Below are positions 1 to 11,080 of a DNA stretch of 64,000 bases, piece by piece. The stretch is from positions 227,501-291,500 of the forward strand of contig JAJTWR010000063.1 in the NCBI GenBank assembly GCA_021613335.1, read 5' to 3'. The notes under the pieces are model-generated. The model saw nothing but the letters and a program-made list of their open reading frames with translations. It was not told where the DNA came from and ran no database searches. Source of the stretch: Whitmania pigra (Eukaryota > Annelida > Clitellata > Hirudinida > Haemopidae). Position 1 is the stretch's first letter, and every line of letters begins with the position of its first letter. The position numbers were made by a program, and so were the translations under genes.

Positions 1-14
1 CATCATCATCATCA

Positions 15-48
<34 letters not shown>

Positions 49-72
49 TCATCATCATCATCATCATCATCA
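1..72. repeat. (CAT)n microsatellite at window edge
   Basis: Nearly pure CAT/ATC trinucleotide repeat with a few interruptions, cut by the window start. It grades into diverged copies (ATCACCGCCATCAACTC) up to about 115. Confidence 0.95.
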
Positions 73-115
73 CCGCCATCAACTCATCACCGCCATCAAC
101 TCATCAATATCATCA

Positions 116-601
116 CCATTGTTGTCGCTAGTGACACATGCAGGCGTGCAACAACTCTCCTGGCTGGAGTCACGTGACGACGGTTATTAAATGTCAATGA
201 CGTAATAGTTATTATAATTTTAGTAATACCGAGTGAAATTATAACGGACTATTATGAGATTATTATGCATTATTATGCATTACATATTCACAAACGCATT
301 CAGAAACTGTCCCCATTCTCTGTTGTGACTGATCTCGGATGAACAGAGGAAAAGATCTGAATACAAGTAACTGTCGCTGGGTATTGAATACTAGTCAGCC
401 CAATCTAGAGGTACGTTCGATAATTAATAGATATTATTGCTGTAGTATTATAAATTCATATTCTAAAATTATTATGCAAGGCTAGTTAATTTATATGAAA
501 TAATAATTACAGTATGTAATCTCCAGGGCTATGTCACTTGCAATACCCAAAGGCATCTGTCACATTAATACTAGGTACTATGTTCCACTGGTACTTTTAA
601 T
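116..601. other. unassigned AT-rich stretch
   Basis: No open frame resembling a conserved protein, no tRNA and no repeat array was seen. The sequence is AT-rich and intergenic or intronic in character. Confidence 0.5.
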
Positions 602-883
602 TTAGCAGATGGTGTGCCGGTCGCGACCACAGCAACGTTTCTGTCGTCGATGTCGCCGACTGACGAGCATCGACGTTGTTTGAACGTACTTGGAGTCGCA
701 TTCTTGTAAACAGAACGACAGATTCATCTTTCGCCACCGGCACGTTTGCGGATCAAAGACAAACGGAGGCGGACGGAGGCGTGTTTGACATTCCCGTCCG
801 TCCGCCGACGTTGCCATGACTACGGTCACCAGGGCGCGAGAGAGCAGCGATGACAACGTAAACTGGGCCGTTATCGCCGGCAT
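602..883 (-). CDS. small cysteine-rich, possibly secreted ORF
   Basis: Single-exon 93-residue ORF starting with a true ATG. Residues about 8-26 are hydrophobic and could act as a weak signal peptide. The rest has seven cysteines and a basic stretch (SRRHRRQKR) that could be a furin-type cleavage site, followed by CC. A C-x-n-P-x-x-F-D-x-x-T-C pattern at about residues 32-49 resembles the cysteine-rich C-terminal repeats of some VEGF-C/PVF-type growth factors, but the match is short. Local GC content is clearly above the surroundings, which favours coding. It could be the last exon of a larger gene or a chance ORF; no family is assigned. Confidence 0.3.
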   Translation of the reverse strand: MPAITAQFTLSSLLSRALVTVVMATSADGRECQTRLRPPPFVFDPQTCRWRKMNLSFCLQECDSKYVQTTSMLVSRRHRRQKRCCGRDRHTIC

Positions 884-1634
884 CAGCAGCCTCGTCGTGG
901 TAATCTTAGAGTTTCCAATGCCCGTAATTGTCTGCGTTCCTCAGGGCACTCTCGAGTGAAACTAGACACAATTGCGACAGCGGCGCGCCTGTTTACCGCT
1001 GTAATTTATAGTTTAGTCTAGCGCCATTGGAACAGTTGTCGGGTTTCCTGTTTAGGATTTTGTTTTTGCGGTTTAATGTCGGCAGCCTCTGCTTTTTTAT
1101 CAGGATTGTTTTGATTGGAATTTGGCAGCCATTCGTTCGAATCCCAGCCTTGATCAAATGACTTGGTTGAGATTTCTTGACAAATCTATTTATTTATGTA
1201 GCTCAAAGTTGGCTTAGGAAAAGAGGGGCTAGCAATTATGCATTTAATTCGACTGGGCGTGAAATTTCAAGGTTTTCAAAGCTAATACCGATGTATTTGA
1301 GTTAATTAATTGGTTCAATTAATTCGAACATAGATCTTCAGTCTTGTATTGTGATTAATAGAATGTTATCTTATGTTGTAGAGCGATTAATAATCACTTA
1401 TCATGTGCTTGTTTACATTTGCAATCAGCCCGCCGTATCACCGTCACTCACGTCCTCGATGGGCGTGACAATCGCTTTGATGCTCCGTGCACTTATTGTC
1501 ACTTTGCACTCCTCCATGTCATCCATGTCATCGTCGTTGTCATCAATTGTCATCGCTATCGTCGCTAGGCTGGCACTGGTTTTGTGGATCTTGCATATTG
1601 CATTGGTATTCATGGTTCGTTGTTCGTTCATCGT
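884..1634. other. unassigned non-coding stretch
   Basis: Nothing recognisable as a conserved exon. A tRNA B-box-like string (GTTCGAATCC) lies near 1135-1144, but no A box or cloverleaf was found upstream, so at most it is a tRNA-SINE remnant. Confidence 0.4.
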
Positions 1635-1669
1635 CGTCGTCGTCGTCGTCATCATCATCATCATCATCC

Positions 1670-1713
<44 letters not shown>

Positions 1714-1722
1714 GTCGTCGTC
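1635..1722. repeat. (GTC)n/(ATC)n compound microsatellite
   Basis: GTC repeats pass into ATC repeats and back to GTC. Open frames here (poly-Ser, poly-Ile or poly-Met) exist only because a trinucleotide repeat lacks stops, so no protein is called. Confidence 0.95.
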
Positions 1723-3150
1723 AACAGCAACCTCTCAAATGCCGTTGACATGTTATTAGACAGGCTTTGATGTGCAAATCCAGAGGGACTACAGCGTTGC
1801 GACTGCATCCAGACGTTAAGAATCCCTTGGATAAACAAACACGGGGCATTACAACCACCTTGGCAAGTCTGGCTTGAAGAATGTTTGCTTAGAGAGTGAG
1901 TTACTGTGGGATCCGAGAGGCTTATAAAGAGACACTTGAACCAAGACAGGTCCTACGCTAGCGTGGACAAAGCTAGTCTAAAGCCTGTAGGTCGGTCGGT
2001 TATATTTCTATAATATAAGCATGATTCGACCAACGGGGATTAGACGGTTTAGTCTACGCTGGCTTTGGTTTGAGTTTGGTCGGTTGCTTGTGCAATGAAG
2101 TTGTTAGAATAACATTGTAGGAAAGGATTATTGTTTCGTTCTATCGAAAGTGACATCATTTGGTCTCTGGCTTAGAAGATTGAGTCTGATGTTGATGACT
2201 TGACTCTTGAGTGTTTAAACAAGGCTGTGTGTGTCTTGCAATTAATGTTTCATTCATTTACTCAGGTGAGTTTGTTGGCTGATGATAATAATAATGTTAT
2301 AATGTTATAATGCATTGGAAATTAATCTTAACTAATTCCTAATTAATTAATATGCTATTAATTATTATTGTTATTGATTAAAGTGTGCTTGTTAATTGTG
2401 CTGTTGTTTATTTATTTGTTAAATTGGTTAGCATTTTTCGAGTGTGTTTATTTCAGCATTTATTGGTAATAATTAAGTTTAACTTGAAATGTCTTGTAAT
2501 TAACTGTCTTTTGTAAAATGTTTTGATTTTTAATGTACAATGCAGTTACTAATTTATTAATTTAACGTCACATTTTAACTAACTTAATAATAATCAATAA
2601 TAACAGCCTATATTTGACGTCAGAGCTAAGAGTTCATTCTAACAGAAACAGGTTAACAGATTAATACAGATTTGACCATTCTTAATCCTTAAATCATTCC
2701 TAGACTCAGTCCCTCAAAAGTCTCAAAGGCTTTGGTAGCAAACTCTAGTTACTGTTCATCGCTCAGACATTTTTCTCGAAGATTAAGTGTTGTGCGTTGG
2801 ACAGCAACCTGGGTTGTGTACCGTGTGACCTCGCAATCGGGGGTTAGACCGTGGTAGGTATGGTGACGGGGTGTAGGGTTCGTTAGCTAAAGTTCCAATG
2901 ACAGTTTAAGAAATACAATCTTAATTTAAAAAAAAAAACTGTTTATTATTTCCTTTATTTATCCAATCTCTTCAGTGTCTTCATTATGGCTCACAATATC
3001 ATTACCTTAACCATCGCACCTTTATCATCGCTTCATGAGATGTTTGCACTTTTTAAACTTAAAAATATATATCCGAGGCTGTTCTCGCCTGGGAACGAAA
3101 AGGATATGGAGTGAGGTCATTTGAAGGTTGTATTTCGCCTACGCCGGGAA
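1723..3150. other. unassigned AT-rich stretch
   Basis: No conserved reading frame or RNA gene seen. AT-rich, with short (AAT) and (ATT) runs near 2285-2400. Confidence 0.5.
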
Positions 3151-3208
3151 ATCGTCGTCATCGTCATCATCATCATCATCGTCATCGTCATCGTCGTCGT
3201 CGTCATCG

Positions 3209-3282
<74 letters not shown>

Positions 3283-3355
3283 TCATCATCATCATCATCA
3301 TCATCATCGCCACCATCGCTATCACAATCATCGTCGTCTTCGTCGTCGTCACCAC
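3151..3355. repeat. (ATC)n/(GTC)n microsatellite
   Basis: About 200 bp of ATC/GTC triplets with two single-base phase slips near 3250 and 3280. Low-complexity ORFs in every frame are artefacts of the repeat. Confidence 0.95.
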
Positions 3356-3624
3356 TTATTGTCTGGTAATGTTAGCAGTCGTCATCTGTTAACGCTGCCT
3401 TACTTAATAATGTTAATTGATTATTATTTTTTTTAATTTTTATTCATTAAAAATGATTAGGTTATCATGAGTTTCATTTTTACATTATTAAATTATTATT
3501 GATATTATATTCATTATAATTATTATAATCATTGTTTTGAACATTATTTTGTAAGGTAATCTGGGTTCGATTGGGTTCGATTACGTTCGAAGAACCATCT
3601 CGGATGATGAGTGCGATAAGATTG

Positions 3625-3705
3625 TGGTGATGATGATGATGATGATGATGACGACGACGACGATGATGATGATGATGTTGACGACGATGATGATGGTGAT
3701 GATAA
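3625..3705. repeat. (GAT)n/(GAC)n microsatellite
   Basis: GATGAT and GACGAC triplet runs in the opposite strand sense to the preceding array. Nothing coding was seen around it between 3400 and 4300. Confidence 0.9.
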
Positions 3706-4300
3706 GGACTATAAATCATTGTAATGATATTCCCTTGGGTCAGGACGAGTCCCCTTTAATACTGGTACTTTTTAGATGCTATCACATGATAACATCACAT
3801 GATAACATCACGTGATAACGTCATCAACCAATGAAATTCGAATGTTAAAATGTTAAAATGGCAGTTGAGACGTTATAGCATGCTTGTATGGATTAGATAA
3901 AATTTGGCGAGTTTTGAATTATTTATTATAATAGTATATATATATATATATTGTATGTTATTTATTATTATATTTCAGTATGTGTAATAATTATATTATT
4001 TAGTATTATCAATATTTAATTAATTAATAATTATTAATTATCGTTATTATGTAATATTATATGGTAATATAGAAATATCAAAAGTCTTCAAGGTTATAAT
4101 TCTAGCTGGTGACCAATAATTTTAGAAAAATAATTTGTGATTTACGATATAAGTCAGTCCAATTCTTATAATTAAAATGTAATAATATGTTAAATTATTT
4201 CCAATTGTCAGTACTAACAAATTAATTTCGTCATGAACAGCAGTCATAACAACAACTTGGCAGATAAATGATAAATGAACATAAGAGATGTATGTATGTA

Positions 4301-4301
<1 letters not shown>

Positions 4302-4345
<44 letters not shown>

Positions 4346-4355
4346 TGTGTGTGTA
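4302..4355. repeat. (TG)n dinucleotide repeat
   Basis: About 50 bp of TG/GT with one phase slip near 4339, just upstream of the (GGAT)n array. Confidence 0.95.
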
Positions 4356-4399
4356 CGTATGTACGAGAGGTTGTTAGTCGAATAGATAAATGGATAGGT

Positions 4400-4566
4400 G
4401 TATAGATGGATGTATAGATGGGTGGATGGATGGATAGATAGATGGGTGGATGGATAGATAGATGGATGGATGGATGAATGGATGGATGAATGGATGGATG
4501 GATGGATGGATGGATGGATGGATGGATGGATGGATGGATGGATGGATGGATGGATGGATGGATGGA
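4400..4566. repeat. (GGAT)n tetranucleotide array
   Basis: GGAT tetramers, degenerate at the left (GATAGATGGGTGGATG variants) and almost perfect from 4490 to 4564. The gradient from diverged to pure suggests ongoing expansion at the right side. An antisense ORF reading His-Pro-Ser-Ile repeats is a by-product. Confidence 0.95.
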
Positions 4567-4979
4567 CAGATGGGTGAGTGGATTAAATACCTTTAGATGT
4601 GATGATAAGGCTGGTGAATGGGTGGAGTGAGTGAATGAGATGGAAACGATGATAAGGAATGGTTGAAAGAACCAAGATGCCATCGCCATCATCATAATCA
4701 TCAGCATCGTCATCATCATCGTAGTCGTCATCATTATCATAATCACCATTATTTATCCAAACCTCTACAAGTCAGAGATGGCTGAGCGAAAACAGGAAAC
4801 TGTTGCAAGCCTAGAATAGATGATGATGATGATGATGATGATAGAGTTATTGAGGAGATTATGATGAAAGTGAGGTGACTTATGAGATGAAGCAAGGTGG
4901 TTGTGCTTTAAAGACTGATGCTAACTACAGCCTCGATGTAATGATATTAATAATAAAAAAATAATAGTAATAATAGTAA

Positions 4980-4987
4980 CAGTAATA

Positions 4988-5055
<68 letters not shown>
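4980..5055. repeat. (AAT)n then (TAG)n array abutting the retrotransposon 5' end
   Basis: TAATAATAG units pass into pure TAG triplets that stop at about 5054. Retrotransposon coding sequence begins within a few bases, so this is the apparent upstream flank of the insertion. Confidence 0.9.
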
Positions 5056-7107
5056 TTTGGTATGGTTTGTCAAAGCACTAATCGATAAAAAAAGACAGGA
5101 AAGGAAAAAATTGAACATGACCTTTGTAGACGTGGCAAAGGCTTTCGATTCAGTGAGCCATCATTCCATCCTGATAGCCGTTCGGCGCCTCGGCACCCCC
5201 CCAATGCTGACCAAATACCTGACGAGTTTGTACAGCAACAGCAAAGTTTACATGAAAATGGAGAACGGACTCAGTGAGGCAATTCCGGTTGGTAGAGGAG
5301 TGAGACAGGGAGACCCAATGTCTCCTATGCTCTTCAACGCGGTCGTTGACATGTTCATGAGCAACATGGACAGTTCTATCGGCGTCACCGCAGGATCCGG
5401 GGCACAGAAGTGTAATTATGTTGCCTTCGCAGATGATCTCCTTCTGCTGTCCGCAACCGACATTGGAATGCAAATGATGCTGAGACAACTGGAGACAGAA
5501 ATGGCTAAAGTCGGTCTCATCATGAATCCAGGAAAATGTGCCTCGATGAGAACCGAAATTATCAGCAAACGCAAGCAGTGGATAGTTAATCCCACACCTT
5601 ACTTGAAACTGCAGGAAAGGGAAATCAAGGCTCTCAGCATCACAGACACCTACAAATATCTCGGTGTTGAAATAGGACCACGTATGAAATATTCCTCGTT
5701 GGGCGAAAGAATTCAGAAGGGTCTTCACTCCATTTCGCGTGCTCCACTCAAGCCTTGTCAGAGATTATTCATTCTGAAGAAGCACTTGTTGCCAAGTCTG
5801 GTTCACAGGCTCACCTTTGACAAAATTTCCCTTAAGGCCCTCAAAGCGGCCGACGTTGCAATCAGAGGTGCAGTAAGAAGATGGCTGCGATTGCCAAAAG
5901 ATACAGTGAATGCGTTTTTACATGCCCCCGTCAGGTTTGGGGGTCTGGGGGTTCTCCAGCTGAAAAGTTGGATTCCGAATGTCAGGATCCAAAGAATGAC
6001 CAAAGTTATACAACAAGCAAAGCGTAACGAAGACGAATTCCTTACGGAATTGTTGCATCACAACACAACTGTTATGAGCGAAGTGAGAAGATTCGGGAAA
6101 CCTCAGCCGAACAAGGGGACTGCGGAGTCATCAAATCTCCGACAAGTGATTGCTGCGGAGCAACTCTATCAAACAGTGGATGGTTATGGCCTAAGGTCCT
6201 TTATGAGTGCTGTTGTTCCCAGCGAATGGCTGGTGGATGGTATTGACAGGATGCCAACCCAGAAGTTCATGCAATGCGTGAGGGTTCGTGCTGCGGTCCT
6301 TCATAACAAACTGCGATCGGCAAGAAAAAATCCAATGGCCAACACCACTTGCGATGCCGGCTGTGAAGAGGTCGAGTCTCTGGGCCACATTATTCAGAAC
6401 TGCCACAGAACCAACGGTCCGCGCCACGCAAGGCACGACGCCATAGTGAGAATGCTTGAGAGCAGATTGAAGGAGAAGGGATACGCAACGAAATTGGAAC
6501 CCAGAATCCCAACGGTACTAGGAACGAGAATTCCAGATCTCTGCGCTTGGAATAAGACAGAATACATCGTTTGCGAGGTGGCGATTATTAAAGATACAAT
6601 GGGACTAGACCGATGGCATGAATTCAAGGTGAACAAATATGACAAACCTGATATTCATAGATGGATGGAGCAAAACAATCCGATTGCCAATGTGGAGAAA
6701 CAGAAAGGGCTGATCACAGCTCTCATATTGAATTGGAGGGGCGCGGTGTCTTTGAAGTCCTGGGAGTTTTGGAAAGCACATGGGGTCACAAAAAGACTTC
6801 TTATGTGGATATCCATTAAGGTGTTACAGGAGACATATAAGATCTGGAAATTTTTCAAGCATAGTACCTGGAGAAAACACAGACGAAAGGGCCAAAGAGG
6901 ACGCACAAAAAACACTTTCAATAATTCATGACAATATTTCGAAAATTTATTTAACCATTTCAATACTTCTATTCGAACTCAAAATATTTATATTATGGTC
7001 CTTGGGTGATCCCTGACCCGTATGAGGACTTTAAATATTCGGGTGATGTTTTTATTTGATGATGGTTCTAGAAAGTGTCAGAGGGCTAAATAAAATCTTT
7101 GAAAAGT
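5056..7107 (+). mobile_element. 5'-truncated R2-group non-LTR retrotransposon
   Basis: One long ORF followed by a 3' UTR of about 175 bp that runs directly into (TAA)n. The element starts inside the reverse-transcriptase domain. The N-terminal zinc-finger/Myb region and the first RT motifs are missing, as expected from incomplete target-primed reverse transcription. The single RLE-type endonuclease at the C terminus places it in the R2/R4 group rather than the APE-endonuclease LINEs. No target-site duplication can be defined because both flanks are simple repeats. Confidence 0.9.
5059..6931 (+). CDS. reverse transcriptase / RLE endonuclease, 5'-truncated
   Basis: About 624 residues of the C-terminal part of an R2-type polyprotein; the frame is open from the upstream repeat and has no genuine start codon. 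Counting from 5057, motif A (DVAKAFDSV) is at residues 25-33, RQGDPMSP at 83-90 and the catalytic FADD at 124-127. Downstream is the R2-type CCHC knuckle (C432, C436, H444, C449) followed by RTNGPRHARHDA. The restriction-like endonuclease follows, with RIPD at 491-494, an acidic residue at 507 and KVNKY near 524-528. These order and spacing features are diagnostic of R2-group proteins, which nick DNA and prime cDNA synthesis at the nick. The ORF has no stops or frameshifts, so the insertion looks recent. The missing 5' part makes this copy non-autonomous. Confidence 0.93.
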
Positions 7108-7251
7108 AATAATAATAATAATATAATAAGAATAATAATAATAATAATAATATAATAATAATAATAATAATAATATAATAATAATAATAATAATAATAAT
7201 ATAATAATAATAATATAAAAAAAAATAATAATAATAAAAATAATAATAATA

Positions 7252-7282
<31 letters not shown>

Positions 7283-7303
7283 AATAATAATAATAATAAT
7301 AAT

Positions 7304-7337
<34 letters not shown>

Positions 7338-7345
7338 TAATAATA

Positions 7346-7380
<35 letters not shown>

Positions 7381-7381
7381 G
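7108..7381. repeat. (TAA)n array at retrotransposon 3' end
   Basis: About 270 bp of AAT/TAA triplets with occasional one-base slips (AATAT). It begins immediately after the 3' UTR ending in GAAAAG. It is either the element's own tail or the target repeat. Confidence 0.95.
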
Positions 7382-8397
7382 TTAATTAAACAGTTTCAAC
7401 TGTTTCAGATTTGAATATTAATACTTTACAAAGGGTATTTATTCATAAACAGGAAACTCAAATTTTAATTAAAGTCTGGAATAATTTACAATAAAAATTA
7501 GAATTAATCAGCCTTAGTTCAGTTCAACCATTCTTTATAAGATGATGATGACGATGACGATGACGACGACGACGATGATGATGTAACTTGTAAGAACTTG
7601 ATGAGACCAATGTGCAACTTTGAGGATTTAGTGCTGGGAACGGATATAATCGTAAGTATGAATATGAATATGAATATGAATATGAACGAAGCCATTTGCC
7701 ATGGTGACGGCTAGACCACACGTATGGACTAAGAAATCAAGTGCAGACCAATTATTCCAATTAAAATAATTGTAGTACTGCGTGGACATTATGAAGTTAT
7801 TGTTCTATAGTTATAATCTAATAAATCTCCAGAGACAGGCATAGACGGGTTATTCCAAGACACGTGTGGACAAAATATTGTTCTATTGTTCTACAGTCAT
7901 TGTATATTGTGTGAATTCTATAGAATTCCAGAAACACGTATGATCCCATCTTTGTTAAGCATTACGCTTTTGTTACTGTTTCCACAGAATTGAGCATGCG
8001 AGATTGGATTTGATTAAATCAGATTCACAAATGAGTTTTATTTTATTTATTTTTTTTTTTACGCTTGGAAGAATGGTAATTCCTATTCAAAGGAAACCAT
8101 TCAAAACATCTTTTCTAGTGACTTTTCAGATGACGACATCTCACGTAGCTACCTGAATTGAATTTTTCTGCGCCGAAATGTTCACAACAGAACGAGTCGT
8201 GATATAAAAATTGATTTGATGTCACTCGGGTATGAAACGACTCGTCAAATAAAGTATGATTTGATCGTATGAGTAGGTCTGTGTTGACTGCAAACCTCTG
8301 AATTAGAAACGAGAATGCGATGATCTCATCTTCACAATAAATGCCTATTGTCTTCATAAAATTAAATATTTACATCCATTTAGGTTTATTTGTTAGC

Positions 8398-8444
<47 letters not shown>

Positions 8445-10515
8445 TAGTAGCATTAGTAGTTAGGATTTTAAAATCGGTCATAGTGGTAATGTTTACAAAA
8501 ATTTCACGAGAGTGTATAGTGCTGGTGGAACAAGCATTTACGATCATTTCACACTTAGGACTCATGAGGACAGCAAACACATGAATTAATTTTGTTATCA
8601 AAACTTACAGAATGCAATTAATATTGATTTCAGAAGCATCAATAATCTTCCTGGATTTTACTGAAATAAGTTACATGCATACCCCTTAAATAAAGCATAA
8701 AAGTCTCAAAAAAATACTAAAGGGTACGCTGATCAGGGGTAAAGGGTTTATAGCCCTCCCCGTGGCTAAGCCTACGAGTGTTGTTGCTTTTTATCGCTAG
8801 CGTTATTAAGATTTTCGAAATACACTATTATGTCGATGATGTTCTGAAAACAACAAATTGGAAACTCTGACTGGTACGAAGTCATATTTCTAATATCAAC
8901 ATCTTGGTCAAACAAAAATTTATTACACAGAAACAAACAGTGTATTTGCAAAATGAAACAGAAGATATTTATCAAACCATTTGATGAATCATGGCATTAA
9001 CCCTTGCTGCTGGAAATTAGAAATAAAATAGGGATTATAAATAAACGAAACAACCGAATATTCGATGGTAACAATATTTTGGTTAACGACTGCAAATCAT
9101 ATCACGAGCAAATACTATTACTATCAACGTCGAGTGAATCAATCGCTTGGACCACACAAGGTTCCTGGCAGGAATCTAAGTATACGATGGACAGAGTAAC
9201 AAACCAATCACAACGGGGCTTCATACTCATGCCCAGCCAATAGGAGCTCTCATACTCACACCTTAAATATACAGCAAAAACCTTTAATTCTGCTTTTGGC
9301 AGAAGAAGTTACGCTACAAAAAAATCTGGCATTCAATTTAGAATTTAACAATGAATCTATTGGTCTAAATTTGAATTCGTATAGGGGTTTATTGAAATTC
9401 GAAAAAATGCTGCAAGTCCAAATGGAAATGCAAATACTCTTGTGCACATGAAAATTCGTGGCACGTCCAATGACTGTGGGACGGCAGTCGAACCGCTTCC
9501 GTGGCAACCGTCGTCCAATAGGAACACGACTTCAGTAGATATGTTTGTGATTAAATGCTCAGACACGGTGAGCTTCAAAGCTAAGGACGATTCAGACCTG
9601 AATGAAAGCTGTCAGGAATGGATGCTTAAAGGGTCCCCAATATGTCTGTCAGGAGTAGTCTGTGAGATGCAACAGTGGCACGTGCGACGTCTGATGCGTG
9701 CGCACTTGGTGTCCTACGTACGGAGACTAATATCGTATGCCGTGAACATAAACTAACATTCTGGCATGAATATGCAAGCGACTGCCATTAACGCAAAAGC
9801 TCCGACTTCGGGAACAGACAAAATGTCGGTCGGAAACACTGAAAATTAACTAGAGCAGTGATCCTGGTTTGGTCGAATTGATAAAACAGGTGCGAAGCGA
9901 CAGACGACCAGAATAAGCTGCTACCAACGACAGGAACAACAATTACTACGCATTTGAATATTTTCCCTAATTCTAAACAGCCAATGAACAATCAATTCCC
10001 TCCGACGGCATCGCGAGCCAGCCCGATTTCCAAGCAAACCTCAGAAGATAATAAGACGGAACAATCGACCGTGCAAAATGTAAGTAGTGCATTCAAAGCT
10101 GTGGAGATGCGTGCGTTTTTTGTGAATAAAAAAAATTGAAAACGAAATAAACGAAAGACGAACCTGCGTCACCGAGATGATGGCAGTTCTCCGACGAACC
10201 GAAGGAAGGACAAAAAAGAGCCGACCAATCGCGAGCGAAAAGCAAATCCGCCCGACCGATGAAATCCATCGCATCCAACTCGACCTATATCTCACTGGCT
10301 CAATAAAAAAGCACCCGAAAGTAAAAACCAATAACGTCAACAAATACTTTCAGCCCCAGAAAACCCGACATCAACTAATCTGATCTAATCGCGACACGAG
10401 GAAGCATCACCGACTCTCGGATTTTCCCGCCGAACCTCAACGACCAATAGAAACCAGCGAGCAAACGAATCAAAACGACAGAGACAACGAACGCTTTCCC
10501 TCCAGACCCACCCGT
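7382..10515. other. unassigned stretch with small repeats
   Basis: No conserved protein was recognised on either strand. Visible repeats are (GAT/GAC)n at 7541-7580, a GAATAT hexamer run near 7655-7690 and (ATT)n at 8398-8442. Several 60-130 residue ORFs occur, for example near 9442-9756, but none shows family motifs or splice context. From about 9900 to 10515 the GC content rises; this would be the 3' UTR side of the minus-strand hydrolase gene. Confidence 0.5.
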
Positions 10516-10721
10516 CTAGGCCAAGATGGCCGTCGGCAGCTTGTCCCCGTGATTGAACACGGCACTGGAGTACTGGTTGAAGACCCGTTCGGTGAATCCG
10601 TCGCTTCTGGGCAGAAGGAGACCCTCGAGAAAGCCGATGTGTCCCCCCCTCGAGGTCAGCACTATGGCCACATGGCTGCTCTTCACTGCCTCCTCTCCAG
10701 GTACGGCTGATGGGGCATTGC

Positions 10722-10752
<31 letters not shown>

Positions 10753-10763
10753 TAATAATAATA

Positions 10764-10799
<36 letters not shown>

Positions 10800-11031
10800 T
10801 GATGATGATGATAATTATAACTATTATCATAATATCAATAAAAATAAGGAACCAACAGTGGAGAGGTGCAAAGGGATCATCCTCTGAGTTGAGACTCAAC
10901 AGTGGCACCTTGATGTCATGGACCTGGAATGATGATGATGATGATGATAGTAATTCTGCCGATGATTAGGATTATGATTATGTTAACGGTGAGTACAAAA
11001 CCTCTTAGAGCAACACTCAACCATTGATTGC

Positions 11032-11080
<49 letters not shown>

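Noticed and set aside
1351..1838. Overlapping poly-Ser, poly-Ile and poly-Met ORFs
   Set aside because: All are readings of one ATC/GTC trinucleotide repeat in different frames.
4231..4749. 172-codon minus-strand ORF with IHPSIHPS repeats
   Set aside because: It translates the (GGAT)n and (TG)n arrays; no unique sequence of coding character.
5150..6963. Several minus-strand ORFs across the retrotransposon
   Set aside because: They are antisense shadows of the reverse-transcriptase ORF.
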